This document shows, one piece after another, positions 54,198-62,877 of a DNA stretch of 64,000 nucleotides. The stretch's first letter is position 1, and each line of letters opens with the position of its first letter. The stretch is from Paenibacillus piscarius. GTDB lineage: Bacteria; Bacillota; Bacilli; Paenibacillales; Paenibacillaceae. A program made the position numbers and the translations under genes. The stretch lies in contig NZ_JAIEUI010000006.1 in the NCBI RefSeq assembly GCF_022234545.1, positions 62,001 to 126,000 of the forward strand. The letters run 5' to 3'. The notes below the pieces were generated by a model. It worked only from the letters and a program-made list of their open reading frames with translations. It had not been told where the DNA came from and made no database searches.

Positions 54198-54943
54198 GCG
54201 CCAACATCCCTTCTCTGGAAGACAATTGCGGCGATGGCAAGAAGGACGGCTACCCAGGCCAGCATCACCAGACCACCTGCTAGCGGGGTGTGGTAAGCGT
54301 CACTCATAGACATGAACATATCGATGCCTGCCCTGTCCGGTAAGTAATAGGCCAGCGTCGTCACCTTGGCGAGCAGGACGCTGAAGGATACCAGCGATGA
54401 ATTGATCATCAGCAGAGTGAGCGGGATCATACCGTTCTTCGTCAGAACCGTGAAGCTGAAGGCAATTAGCGCAGTGAACATCCAGTATAAGGTGGCCCCG
54501 GCCAGTCTCGTCCACTCCATAGCCGGGGCGTATTCTCCGAGAATCAGGCGCGTTACCGGCACGATAGCCGCTATAGCCAAGCTGCACAGCAGGATGCTGA
54601 CTACGCTCACCGCGGCTGCTTTTGCCAGGAGCACCTGAAGCCGGGAGGATACAGCCGTTAAGCTTGTTGTTATCTGCTGCCCGTGTCCGGCTTCGCTGCT
54701 CTCTGTTACATACTCACTGCTGACCGCCAGCACCCCCAGAAGAATGACGCCTTGTACTCCGAAGCCTAATCCAATAAAGCCTACTTCCGGCAGCCGGGTG
54801 CTGATACCGGCCAGGATATCCTCCTTCTCAGCGATACAGTCCAAAGCGGCAAAGGCCGCGGGTCCCAAGATTCCTATTAGGAAGGCCAGCCATATGCCCG
54901 GCAGGGAGAACAGCTTGGATAATTCCGCCTGAAGGGCCCTCAT
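54194..54943 (-). CDS. ABC-2 type permease, first subunit
   Basis: A 249-residue membrane protein (MRALQAELSKLFSLPGIWLA; VSSEYVTESSEAGHGQQITT) related to the second permease, sharing the SSEY(V/T)...T-T pattern. It overlaps the ATPase stop by 4 nt and the next permease by 4 nt. The two paired permeases with one ATPase resemble LanFEG/BcrAB-like self-protection exporters. Confidence 0.88.
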   Translation of the reverse strand: MRALQAELSKLFSLPGIWLAFLIGILGPAAFAALDCIAEKEDILAGISTRLPEVGFIGLGFGVQGVILLGVLAVSSEYVTESSEAGHGQQITTSLTAVSSRLQVLLAKAAAVSVVSILLCSLAIAAIVPVTRLILGEYAPAMEWTRLAGATLYWMFTALIAFSFTVLTKNGMIPLTLLMINSSLVSFSVLLAKVTTLAYYLPDRAGIDMFMSMSDAYHTPLAGGLVMLAWVAVLLAIAAIVFQRRDVGA

Positions 54944-55653
54944 CGCAGATCACCTGCATGTTCCGAGGTTAGGGCGAAGAAAGCCTGCTCCAGCGTGGAA
55001 TGGCTGCCGGTCACCTCTTCGAGTGTTCCATCCGCAACGATTCTCCCCTGCTTAATGATCACCACATCATCCACCGTCTCGGCAAGTTCGCCCATAAGAT
55101 GACTGGAGAGCAGCACTGTATTCCCGGCTTCTGCACGTTGCCGCAGAAAGGTCCGAATCCAGCGGATGCCTTCCGGGTCAAGCCCGTTCACAGGTTCATC
55201 CAGAACCAGGAGCTCCGGGTCTGCAAGCAGCGCTGCCGCGATTCCCAGTCTTCTACCCATACCTAGAGAATACTGCTTCACTCTAGTGCCTGCTGCCTTA
55301 GTAAGACCAACGACATCCAGCACCTCTTCGACACGGGAGCGGGGCAGACCGGCGGCGCAAGCGATCCAGCGCAGGTGTGCCCGTCCTGTCCGCATCGGAT
55401 GGGCTCCAGAGCCGTCCAGGGCAGCCCCAACGGTTCGCAGCGGATGCTGTAATTCTGCGAAGGGCTTGCCATGAATCAAAGCGCTCCCGGAGGTGGCATG
55501 ATCCAGTCCGAGCAGGATACGGAGTGTGGAGCTTTTGCCGGCCCCATTGGGTCCCAGGAATCCTGTGACTCTTCCAGGTCTGGCCTCGAAGCTGATCCCG
55601 GATAGAATCTCCTGCGTACCACGGCGTTTGACTAAGTTATTGATGGTGAGCAA
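54940..55653 (-). CDS. ABC exporter ATP-binding protein
   Basis: About 237 residues: Walker A GFLGPNGAGKSSTLRILLG, signature-like QYSLGMGRRLGIAAALL, Walker B LLVLDEPVNGLDPEG, switch His LLSSHLMGELAE. TTG start at 55653 is 10 nt after AAAGGA; the GTG three codons earlier abuts it. It is the first gene of the ATPase-permease-permease set next to a two-component system that may induce it when a peptide antibiotic is present. The substrate is inferred. Confidence 0.9.
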   Translation of the reverse strand: MLTINNLVKRRGTQEILSGISFEARPGRVTGFLGPNGAGKSSTLRILLGLDHATSGSALIHGKPFAELQHPLRTVGAALDGSGAHPMRTGRAHLRWIACAAGLPRSRVEEVLDVVGLTKAAGTRVKQYSLGMGRRLGIAAALLADPELLVLDEPVNGLDPEGIRWIRTFLRQRAEAGNTVLLSSHLMGELAETVDDVVIIKQGRIVADGTLEEVTGSHSTLEQAFFALTSEHAGDLR

Positions 55654-55744
55654 CCATAACACATCCTTTCGTTATGGTGCTAAGTATACAGATGCAAGGT
55701 TACATCCCGGTGGGCAGACCGTTTACTTCTGGGTTAACTTCAGG

Positions 55745-56752
55745 TTACACTCTGCCAATGACTACACTTGTCCCCTCTTCGCTTGAGTTAAATTCTGCCT
55801 TCAGCTTCATTGTGTTCAGCATATAATGGATCGTCGACAGCCCCATTCCCGCTCCGCCATCGTATGTGGAATGATCCATGCCCTGGCCTCTGTCAGCGAC
55901 AAGAATCCGTTCCTGCTGCACATCTACGGCAATATAAACATATCTGCCGCCTGCTGCATGGCGAATGACATTCTGGAACAAATTATCCAGCACCCGGGTC
56001 ATCCATTTGGGATCTGCTGTCCAGTGAAAGGTCTCTTCTGCGGGTAGATCAACATCGACCTGAATGCCATGCTCTTCAAATACCGGATACCACGCAGCAA
56101 CCGAGGCTCTTACCAGGCGTCCCATGTCTGTGGATGCAGGCTTGAAGGGATATTTGCCTGAGGTAAGCAAGGTATACGATAGCAAATCATCCATCAGCTC
56201 CCCGGTCCGGGTAATGGTCTGATTGATCTCGGCCAGGGAGCTCTGTCCCTCTGGACTCATCGGTTCTTGGCTCAGCCGGGTAACATGTCCCCGCATGATG
56301 GTCAGCGGCGTCCGCAGGTCGTGGGACATGTTGGCGATAAGCCGTTGCCGCAGCCCGGCCTCTTCCTGCTCCCGCCTGCGGCTGTCTTCCAGTTGCCGGA
56401 TCATCCGGTTGAAGGAACCCCCTAACTGGTCTATTTCATCCATGCGATCCTTCTGAATCAGGACAGGCTCAGGCCATGAATCCGCAGTGGGAGCAGCGGA
56501 CATAGCTTCCTGTAAGCGGTTCAGACGTTTGCGGAGTCTCCAGAAGAACAGCCAGGATAGAGCAACGAATGCTACAATGATACAAGTGAACATAAGCACT
56601 GTAATGTAAAACAGGCTCAGCGTATTGAATTTTGGCTCAGGCCCGGAGGTTCCAAAGAACGACGAGAAGACCAATAACACCAGCGGCGGGAGAAGGATGA
56701 ACAGAAAATGCAGCTTTAGAAAATGGCGAAACAGGGATCGGGGCTGCTTCAT
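55745..56752 (-). CDS. Sensor histidine kinase (short sensor)
   Basis: A 335-residue kinase with two helices (~17-30 and ~48-70) separated by only ~15 residues, so there is no large external sensor. HAMP-like LRKRLNRLQEAMSAAP, DHp His in RLIANMSHDLRTPLTIMRGH, N-box VLDNLFQNVIRHAA, DRGQGMD and GGAGMGLSTI. Such short-loop kinases often sense membrane or a partner transporter. It overlaps the regulator by 4 nt. Confidence 0.9.
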   Translation of the reverse strand: MKQPRSLFRHFLKLHFLFILLPPLVLLVFSSFFGTSGPEPKFNTLSLFYITVLMFTCIIVAFVALSWLFFWRLRKRLNRLQEAMSAAPTADSWPEPVLIQKDRMDEIDQLGGSFNRMIRQLEDSRRREQEEAGLRQRLIANMSHDLRTPLTIMRGHVTRLSQEPMSPEGQSSLAEINQTITRTGELMDDLLSYTLLTSGKYPFKPASTDMGRLVRASVAAWYPVFEEHGIQVDVDLPAEETFHWTADPKWMTRVLDNLFQNVIRHAAGGRYVYIAVDVQQERILVADRGQGMDHSTYDGGAGMGLSTIHYMLNTMKLKAEFNSSEEGTSVVIGRV

Positions 56753-57426
56753 AGCTTCACCCGGTAGCCGATTCCCTTCAGCGTCTCAATAATCTCCGGA
56801 GTCTCCGGGTCACGCTCCAGCTTCTGCCGCAGCCGGTGGAGATGCACCAGCAAAGTCTTGTCTCCAGGAATATAAGCTTCTTCCCAGACGGCTTCATAGA
56901 GCTGTTCCTTCGGCAGAACCTGGTTCGGATGGCGCAGGAAATACATTAAGATCTGATGCTGCTTCCCTGTCAAAATAATCTCTTCTCCTGTACGCTTGTC
57001 ATAGATGGTCTGGAGCTTCGTGTCCACTTCGATGTGAGTGCCCAGTGTAATGCGGTCCGAAGAGATTCCGCCGCTCCGGCGGATTAATACCTCCAGCCTG
57101 GCCACTAATTCATCGGTATGGAAGGGCTTCGTCACATAATCATCTGCGAATTGTAAGCCCTCCACCTTATCATCGACGGACGTTCGGGCAGTTAAGAGCA
57201 ACACAGGAACGGCGGGTGCCGCCTTTTTTAAGCGTTTGCCTACTGTGAATCCATCTAATCCAGGTAACATGATATCGAGAATAACGACGTCAACCTGCGC
57301 GGCCACTGCTTCGGCTCCTTCACCGGACAGCAGCCACTGTACCGTATATCCCCGCTGCTCCAGCTCCTCTTTGACCCAAGTGCCGATTCGCTCATTATCT
57401 TCAATATATAGTATGCTTGTTCTCAA
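56749..57426 (-). CDS. OmpR family response regulator
   Basis: A 225-residue regulator with D51 in VVILDIMLPGLDG, switch Lys in DDYVTKPFHTDELV and a winged helix ending TPEIIETLKGIGYRVKL. One residue appears missing at VEGLQFADDYV compared with the usual G-A-D-D-Y region. It lies upstream of the kinase and starts inside the Spo0E-like gene, so both belong to one transcript. Confidence 0.9.
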   Translation of the reverse strand: MRTSILYIEDNERIGTWVKEELEQRGYTVQWLLSGEGAEAVAAQVDVVILDIMLPGLDGFTVGKRLKKAAPAVPVLLLTARTSVDDKVEGLQFADDYVTKPFHTDELVARLEVLIRRSGGISSDRITLGTHIEVDTKLQTIYDKRTGEEIILTGKQHQILMYFLRHPNQVLPKEQLYEAVWEEAYIPGDKTLLVHLHRLRQKLERDPETPEIIETLKGIGYRVKL

Positions 57427-57616
57427 GTGATTTCCTGCTCTCTATTAATCTCTGTTGCTCTCCCTTCCTATTATACTGGTTAATCAATTCATCCAATAGC
57501 ATGGATTGCTTAAGGACAGCGGGATGCTGAAGATCATGATGTTTCTCGGCCAGCATGTGAAGCTGCTTCCGGGCACGTTCAATACGGATTTGCACAAGCA
57601 TATTTCTGTTCGACAT
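57401..57616 (-). CDS. Spo0E-like aspartyl-phosphate phosphatase
   Basis: A 71-residue two-helix protein. IERARKQLHMLAEKHHDLQH then SMLLDELINQYNR matches the Spo0E family SQELD-like motif. Members dephosphorylate Spo0A~P and delay sporulation. Its end overlaps the response regulator start by 26 nt, placing a sporulation-phosphatase gene at the head of an ABC/two-component region. Confidence 0.82.
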   Translation of the reverse strand: MSNRNMLVQIRIERARKQLHMLAEKHHDLQHPAVLKQSMLLDELINQYNRKGEQQRLIESRKSLENKHTIY

Positions 57617-57751
57617 AAAACCCTCCCTTTATGCTATCATAGGATTTTATGTAAGATAATAGAATATTAGTTTAATTGCACAAAACAACCCCACAAAGTG
57701 AGGCTTTAGCTTTGAGGGTCAATCAGATACTTTGCGGGGAGCCCCGAATAC

Positions 57752-57786
57752 AAAAAAATAGATGCCCCCGAAACTTCAGGAGCACC
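57752..57786 (-). terminator. Terminator of the second pheromone gene
   Basis: A stem formed by GATGCCCCCGAA and TTCAGGAGCACC pairs over 12 positions with G-U wobbles, followed by TATTTTTTTG on the minus strand. Confidence 0.7.
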
Positions 57787-57810
57787 CCTGTATATTTTCG
57801 CGAAAATGAT

Positions 57811-57915
57811 TTAAGTTCCCCAGCCATGCCCCATTGTAGTCACCAAGGTTAACGTTGTAGAAATAACAATTGAAACACTACAGAGCGTCAAGCAGAATAA
57901 AATCTTTTTTCGCAT
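57811..57915 (-). CDS. Phr/AloP-like signalling peptide precursor (C-terminus GHGWGT)
   Basis: A 34-residue peptide, MRKKILFCLTLCSVSIVI followed by STTLTLVTTMGHGWGT, read from the ATG at 57915, 10 nt after GAGGTG. It has a basic start, a hydrophobic export signal and a short tail. It overlaps the 3' end of the receptor gene by 38 nt in another frame. The tail GHGWGT has the same [SG]-H-G-x-G-x pattern as the first pheromone's SHGMGH, so both belong to one family. The mature length is inferred. Confidence 0.8.
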   Translation of the reverse strand: MRKKILFCLTLCSVSIVISTTLTLVTTMGHGWGT

Positions 57916-59287
57916 TGAGCTGATACACCTCACTTGATAGATTTTTGAATCTTTCCTGCTGTTCCTGATCTGCGAAATCTCTATATTCCTCAAAAAGTGT
58001 CATACAGGCAATCATATTTCTGCTGCTATTCATTGCAACTGATGTCTCCAAGGCTTGCAGTACTGTACTTAATGCCTGCTCCTTACTCTGGCTGTGATTG
58101 AAAAGATAAATTGCCAGCTCGATGAGCAGTTGCGCATAGTTCTCTTGCAAAATGGCCTGCTTGTAATCGCCACAATCTGTCGTGCCCGATTCATAGGGTA
58201 TGTATGGTGCGAACCGCTCTAAGATGCTGTCGATATTAAGCTTAAATTCATTCGCCGCTTGAACCATATAACGCACTGCTACAAATATTTCATTCTCTTG
58301 AAGCGCTATATAGTCTGCATACTCATGGATTACATCCAATTCTCCGGACATTAAGCGGTACAGATAGGTGTTAGCAACAGCCCATTCTGTAAATTGTGCA
58401 GTGATCTGCCTGGATTGTTCATCGCTCTCCTGTACCCAGCGTTCGGTATTTGCATACAGCTCTACGAAGGATAAGGCCCGCCCGTAATCGCCGCTCGCTT
58501 CGCTGGCTGTAGCTCTGGCTAAATATGCATACAGGATGTAATAGTAGAAGGGATGCTCAGGACGCTTGAACCCTTCTTCGATGGTGTCAGACCGGCGGCC
58601 TTCCAGCTCATATTGAATGGATGCAACCCGGTGCATTTCCTTAGCGAGTTCATCTACTCTCTTCCACTTGTGTACCAGACCATAAATATGCATTAGCTGT
58701 TTCAGCGCATCGAGCTGATCGGCTGCGTCTAAGCGGCTTACATACAACTCAAATTGAGTGGCTGCACGTAACTTTTCCTCCAGATCCTGTTGTTCTTCTA
58801 AATCAATCTGAAAAATACGGTACTGACATAATGCTAACTGTTCGGAATGCTGATACTTTTCGGCTTCGCTCACACCCTGATACAATATCTTTGCAGAACT
58901 GCGTTTATTGTCCGAATAAAATTGCTCAGCGAATTCAAACAGTAAAGAGGCATAAGACAAATCCTCCAGCAGACGGTTCACAATCAGTTCAATACAATCC
59001 AAACGCCCCAGTTCCGCACACCGGAAAATAAACGGTCGTATCCGCCGCATGGAGACTACAAAAGAAAAGCATTCATGTACATAGTCTTCATAAAAATAAT
59101 CTTCCGGCAGCTTCATTCCAGCAGTAATCGCAGCAAGCTGTGCCATAGAGATTGGATGGTTGCCTTTTAAGATCCGGCTGAGCGTACCTGAATTGATACC
59201 CGATAACTCCGCAAAATGTGAATGTATCATTTGATTGCTGTTCATGTACGTGAGCAGTTCTTCCCGGATAGAATTTACCAATCCCAA
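57878..59287 (-). CDS. Helix-turn-helix/TPR peptide receptor (RRNPP, AloR-like)
   Basis: About 469 residues from the TTG at 59287, 9 nt after AGGAGG. N-terminal XRE helix-turn-helix (LLTYMNSNQMIHSHFAELSG, then NSGTLSRILKGNHPISMAQL) and a long run of TPR helices to the end. It is followed by an overlapping signal-peptide gene, so it is an intracellular pheromone receptor that regulates DNA. The intact domain order makes it a reference for the truncated receptor at 3240-4088. Confidence 0.85.
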   Translation of the reverse strand: MGLVNSIREELLTYMNSNQMIHSHFAELSGINSGTLSRILKGNHPISMAQLAAITAGMKLPEDYFYEDYVHECFSFVVSMRRIRPFIFRCAELGRLDCIELIVNRLLEDLSYASLLFEFAEQFYSDNKRSSAKILYQGVSEAEKYQHSEQLALCQYRIFQIDLEEQQDLEEKLRAATQFELYVSRLDAADQLDALKQLMHIYGLVHKWKRVDELAKEMHRVASIQYELEGRRSDTIEEGFKRPEHPFYYYILYAYLARATASEASGDYGRALSFVELYANTERWVQESDEQSRQITAQFTEWAVANTYLYRLMSGELDVIHEYADYIALQENEIFVAVRYMVQAANEFKLNIDSILERFAPYIPYESGTTDCGDYKQAILQENYAQLLIELAIYLFNHSQSKEQALSTVLQALETSVAMNSSRNMIACMTLFEEYRDFADQEQQERFKNLSSEVYQLNAKKDFILLDAL

Positions 59288-59524
59288 ACCCACACACCTC
59301 CTTCCATAAAATAGGATTAGAAACATACAAGAAGTTGATACTAATGTTGAATCGAACGGTGAGTGATGATAAAGGGATATTTTACTATTTCATCCGTTTA
59401 CATCTATTATTATATATGGAAAAACATTTTACGCAATATATTTCGTGTATTATAAAGCGTTAAATTAACTTGTTTCCTCCCCTATCATAAAAACATACCG
59501 AAACTATGAGGGAGATATTGCATT

Positions 59525-59761
59525 TTGAGGATAAAGGATGCACGGAAAGCCGCAGGGTATACTCAAGAATCCATCGTACATCAGATCAATGACACCATGA
59601 AATGCACCTTGCGCAACTACCAGAATATTGAGTACGGTGTGGTACTCCCGAATGTTACCCTGGCGCTGCTAATCAGTCACTTGTTTGGCGTTGATCCCCG
59701 TGAAATCGATGAATGGAAATACTCAAATCAGCGTGCAGATGCGGAGAAAAGTGGCAATTGA
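59525..59761 (+). CDS. Small XRE family DNA-binding protein
   Basis: A 78-residue lambda-Cro-like protein, MRIKDARKAAGYTQESIVHQ then NYQNIEYGVVLPNVTLALLI. TTG start at 59525, 11 nt after GAGGGAG. It is divergent from the pheromone receptor, with a ~237-bp A/T-rich region between, so it may take part in control of that locus. Confidence 0.78.
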   Translation: MRIKDARKAAGYTQESIVHQINDTMKCTLRNYQNIEYGVVLPNVTLALLISHLFGVDPREIDEWKYSNQRADAEKSGN

Positions 59762-59809
59762 ATTTCCATTGACCTATTTTTTCACGGCAATAAGGTTCAT
59801 TTTATACGC

Positions 59810-59860
59810 AAAAAACCACCGATGAAGGCTCTACATCCGCCACCGGTGGTTTTTATTTTT
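59810..59860. terminator. Bidirectional terminator between the XRE gene and the duplicated protein
   Basis: Perfect 11-bp stem AAAAACCACCG / CGGTGGTTTTT with a long loop, T run on the plus strand and A run giving T on the minus. Confidence 0.85.
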
Positions 59861-59875
59861 ACTGAAGCAGGTTCA

Positions 59876-60865
59876 TTAATCCTTATAAATTCTCCTGTAG
59901 CTGTCACGCAAGCTGATCCCGTCTCCTTCCAACACCGTGACAGCATAATCCCCGAGCTCTTCCGAGTAATTAAAATGCACATTGGCACCCGTATCCATGA
60001 AGACGATCATGACATCCATGCTGCGGCATTGCTCCATGATCCCGATCCCGTTCCGGCGGGCAAAGTCCTCGAACTCACTCCAGTTGTAGAACTCATTCTC
60101 CTGCAGTCCACCCTCTGGAGCTCCCTTGCGGTGTTCCCCAATGAATTTCATATTCTCGCCCGTAAGCTGCAGCTGCTCATCATAAAAAATCTCCAGCAGC
60201 CAGCGCTTGAACTGAAAGCCCAATATTGTGCCTGTGATACTGCTGTGGCTTTCTTTGGTGGTGCACAGCATGAGCAACTCCGGGAACCGGAGGTTCTGCT
60301 GCCCCGGCAGCTTGAAGAACCCGCCTTGCTTCAGGTATTCGCTGACCGTACAGCCCATGCTCTCCATATCCAGGATCATGGGCTCAGCTATGATGCGGTT
60401 CAATTTTCTCTGATTGCCGTAACGGCTGGTGATCTGCTCCAGCAGATAATCGCCATGGTCCGCAGAGTATTGGAGAATAACCCGCAGTCCGTTGCTAAGC
60501 TGCACTCTAATACTCTTGCTGTTCTGTGTGCAGCGGACAATGGTCAGCCCCAACTCTGCCAGGTAATTCGGGAAGTTCCTCCATAGGTGCTTATCAATCC
60601 CAGTGATTCTTCGCCCTCTGCGGCTGAAGTCTAGCTGCGATCCGAAATAACCTTTACTATTGTAGATTACGATTACCCTGCATTGCCGGAACTCAAATTC
60701 CAGGCTGAGGCCGTGCTCACTTCTGGAGCTGGCTTGACAGTCAAGCATAAGCTCCTGAAGCGTCCGTCCGCGATTCTCCGGTATTTCTATATAACCGCCG
60801 TATGTTATGAAGTCATCAAGCTGGCTGAAGCTGCTTAATTTCTTGGAACGACTTATGTTCATCAC
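59876..60865 (-). CDS. Protein of unknown function with a two-fold internal repeat
   Basis: A 329-residue cytoplasmic protein I do not recognise. It is built of two similar halves of ~150 residues: FITYGGYIEIPENRGRTLQE, FEFRQCRVIVIYNSKG and ADHGDYLLEQI in the first match YLKQGGFFKLPGQQNLRFPE, FQFKRWLLEIFYDEQL and EELGDYAVTVL in the second. No catalytic motif is visible. It lies 16 bp downstream of the GH127 gene in the same direction and may be co-transcribed. Confidence 0.8.
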   Translation of the reverse strand: MMNISRSKKLSSFSQLDDFITYGGYIEIPENRGRTLQELMLDCQASSRSEHGLSLEFEFRQCRVIVIYNSKGYFGSQLDFSRRGRRITGIDKHLWRNFPNYLAELGLTIVRCTQNSKSIRVQLSNGLRVILQYSADHGDYLLEQITSRYGNQRKLNRIIAEPMILDMESMGCTVSEYLKQGGFFKLPGQQNLRFPELLMLCTTKESHSSITGTILGFQFKRWLLEIFYDEQLQLTGENMKFIGEHRKGAPEGGLQENEFYNWSEFEDFARRNGIGIMEQCRSMDVMIVFMDTGANVHFNYSEELGDYAVTVLEGDGISLRDSYRRIYKD

Positions 60866-60881
60866 CTCTTAGCTGCAATAT

Positions 60882-62744
60882 CTATTTGTCTCGCACCGGA
60901 AAATACACCTGATAAGGCTCATACCCGATATCGCGGATTCTTCTGAGCTGGATGCCCGGGTCTTGACGGGTGGTTTTGAAGAAGTAACGCCAGCTCCCCC
61001 ACTCCCGCTCGTTCTCCATGATGATCTCACCGGCTGAATCCGCTAACGGGGTGTACAGAATCCGTTCATGCTCAGTGATGCCAGCCAGCACTTCAGGACC
61101 ATAACGGAACGCGCCGGTCTGCTCGTCGTCCGGCAGAGGGATGAAGCGGATACCTACGGGCAGAATGATGCTGATCCGGTCGCCGTCCTGCCAATTCCGC
61201 ATTATGGTATAGAAGGCGGAGTGATCCGCAGATTTCCCATGCAACTGGTCGTTCACATAGATAACGGCCTCCGACATGATCCAGTCTGGTATCCGCAGGT
61301 GGATGGCGAATTCACGGTCAGCGCTGGTATGAACGGTGAAGTCATATTTTTTATAATCCGGCATATTCTCGTGCAGCGCTGTAATCTCGTTCAGCTCCTG
61401 CTGCCCAGCCGTGTTCGAGGAGTTCAGCATACTTCCGCTCATATAGTCCTGTGTCTGCTGAAGCCGCACGCCTGTGCCATGAATCTCTGTGGTCAGCTCT
61501 GAACGGAAATACTGGCAGACATACAGGTCATCCTGCTCCTGATAATAGATGCCTCTGTTCAGTGCAGCATTGGCCTGGACCATCGTTCCGTGGCAGCAGA
61601 AGAAGCTATCTGTTTCCGTGCTCCAGTCCTTCCGCAGCCCGGCCTTCATCGGCAGGAAATAGGTGAGCAGGCCGGTTGAAGGATTGCTGTGCTTATTGCC
61701 GGTCAGATGATATTCCTGATAGTATGCCTGCGCCATAATTCCGTTGTACATATTATATTCGATATACTGCGCATAGGCCGGATCTGAGGTATGCCGGAAC
61801 AGAAATTCTGCCAGGCGGATCATATTATATACCGTACAGTGCTCCTGATTCTTGTCTCCGAGGCGGGCTTTGATCTTCATCTTCGGCATCCATACCTCAC
61901 CGGCCGTGTTGCCGCCTGTGGCCAGCATTCCCCGCTCGGTGACCGCACATTTCCAGTACGCTGTAACAATATCCATCCAGCGCTGCTCGCCGGTGACCTC
62001 GTAAGCTCTGGCACAGCCAAGCACCTCAGGTATGGTTGTGTTGGCGTGCATGTTGGTCAAGGGGTCCTTATTCTCCAGCAATGGGCGGAACAGCCTGCCA
62101 CGGTAATAACGCTCCAGCAGCGTCTTATATTTGGCATCTCCTGTAATCTGAAGCAGATCGGCCCACGCCTCCAGCATGCCGCCTGTTTCCATGTCGAGAA
62201 TATCGTCGAATTTATCCCTGGTGAAGCCAGTGCTCCAATTCACGAACCAGTCGGCAAAATGGTCCGCAATCTCAAGCGCCTTGCTGCTGCCGGTGAACTG
62301 ATACATGTCCACAAGTCCCATGAATAACTTATGAATATTATATTGCGGCGCCCAGATCGCCTTGCCTTGAGCTACCCAGTGCAGATATTTCTCGGGAATC
62401 GGCGCAGCCCATTGTCCGCCGTTGTCCTTCTGGCATTCAGCCAGCTCGTCCAGAATAAGGTCGGCCTTCACCTTAATCTCCATATCCCCGGTCTCATGAT
62501 ACCGGATCGCTGCCGCAGACAGCCAGTGCCCCAGGAAATGTCCGCGGATCTGGCAGACCGGTGTCTCCCAGCCCCCATGGGCATCCTCCGGGATGTCTCT
62601 CCCGTCATATCTCCCAGCCTCTACTTTATAGTTGAACAAAAGATTATCATTCGTAAGCTTCATCAGATACCGCCGGTTGGCGTCCTCTCTGCGCTTCAAA
62701 TCATGGTCTTGAAGAACGACTTGCTTCCCCTTCAGCTCGATCAT
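60882..62744 (-). CDS. Beta-L-arabinofuranosidase, GH127 (DUF1680)
   Basis: About 620 residues from the ATG at 62744 (MIELKGKQVV), 9 nt after AGGAG. No signal peptide. An (alpha/alpha)6-barrel enzyme: FLGHWLSAAAIRYHETGD near the N-terminus, EHCTVYNMIRLAEFLF and FFCCHGTMVQ hold the Cys and Glu residues that, in GH127, bind zinc and form the cysteine nucleophile. It removes beta-linked arabinofuranose from glycans, complementing the GH51 enzyme at 19.5-21.0 kb. Confidence 0.92.
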   Translation of the reverse strand: MIELKGKQVVLQDHDLKRREDANRRYLMKLTNDNLLFNYKVEAGRYDGRDIPEDAHGGWETPVCQIRGHFLGHWLSAAAIRYHETGDMEIKVKADLILDELAECQKDNGGQWAAPIPEKYLHWVAQGKAIWAPQYNIHKLFMGLVDMYQFTGSSKALEIADHFADWFVNWSTGFTRDKFDDILDMETGGMLEAWADLLQITGDAKYKTLLERYYRGRLFRPLLENKDPLTNMHANTTIPEVLGCARAYEVTGEQRWMDIVTAYWKCAVTERGMLATGGNTAGEVWMPKMKIKARLGDKNQEHCTVYNMIRLAEFLFRHTSDPAYAQYIEYNMYNGIMAQAYYQEYHLTGNKHSNPSTGLLTYFLPMKAGLRKDWSTETDSFFCCHGTMVQANAALNRGIYYQEQDDLYVCQYFRSELTTEIHGTGVRLQQTQDYMSGSMLNSSNTAGQQELNEITALHENMPDYKKYDFTVHTSADREFAIHLRIPDWIMSEAVIYVNDQLHGKSADHSAFYTIMRNWQDGDRISIILPVGIRFIPLPDDEQTGAFRYGPEVLAGITEHERILYTPLADSAGEIIMENEREWGSWRYFFKTTRQDPGIQLRRIRDIGYEPYQVYFPVRDK

Positions 62745-62877
62745 TAGTATAGGCTCCTTCATTATAATGACTTTGAATTCACACTGAAATTATAAAGAAG
62801 CCATCCGCTGAATCCAATGATGGATACGCATATAAAGTTGATTCATACGGCTTAATTGCATAAGCTCCGGGTGGAAA

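Noticed and set aside
59822..60586. 254-codon plus-strand ORF
   Set aside because: Antisense to the two-fold repeated protein, whose internal symmetry supports the minus-strand reading.
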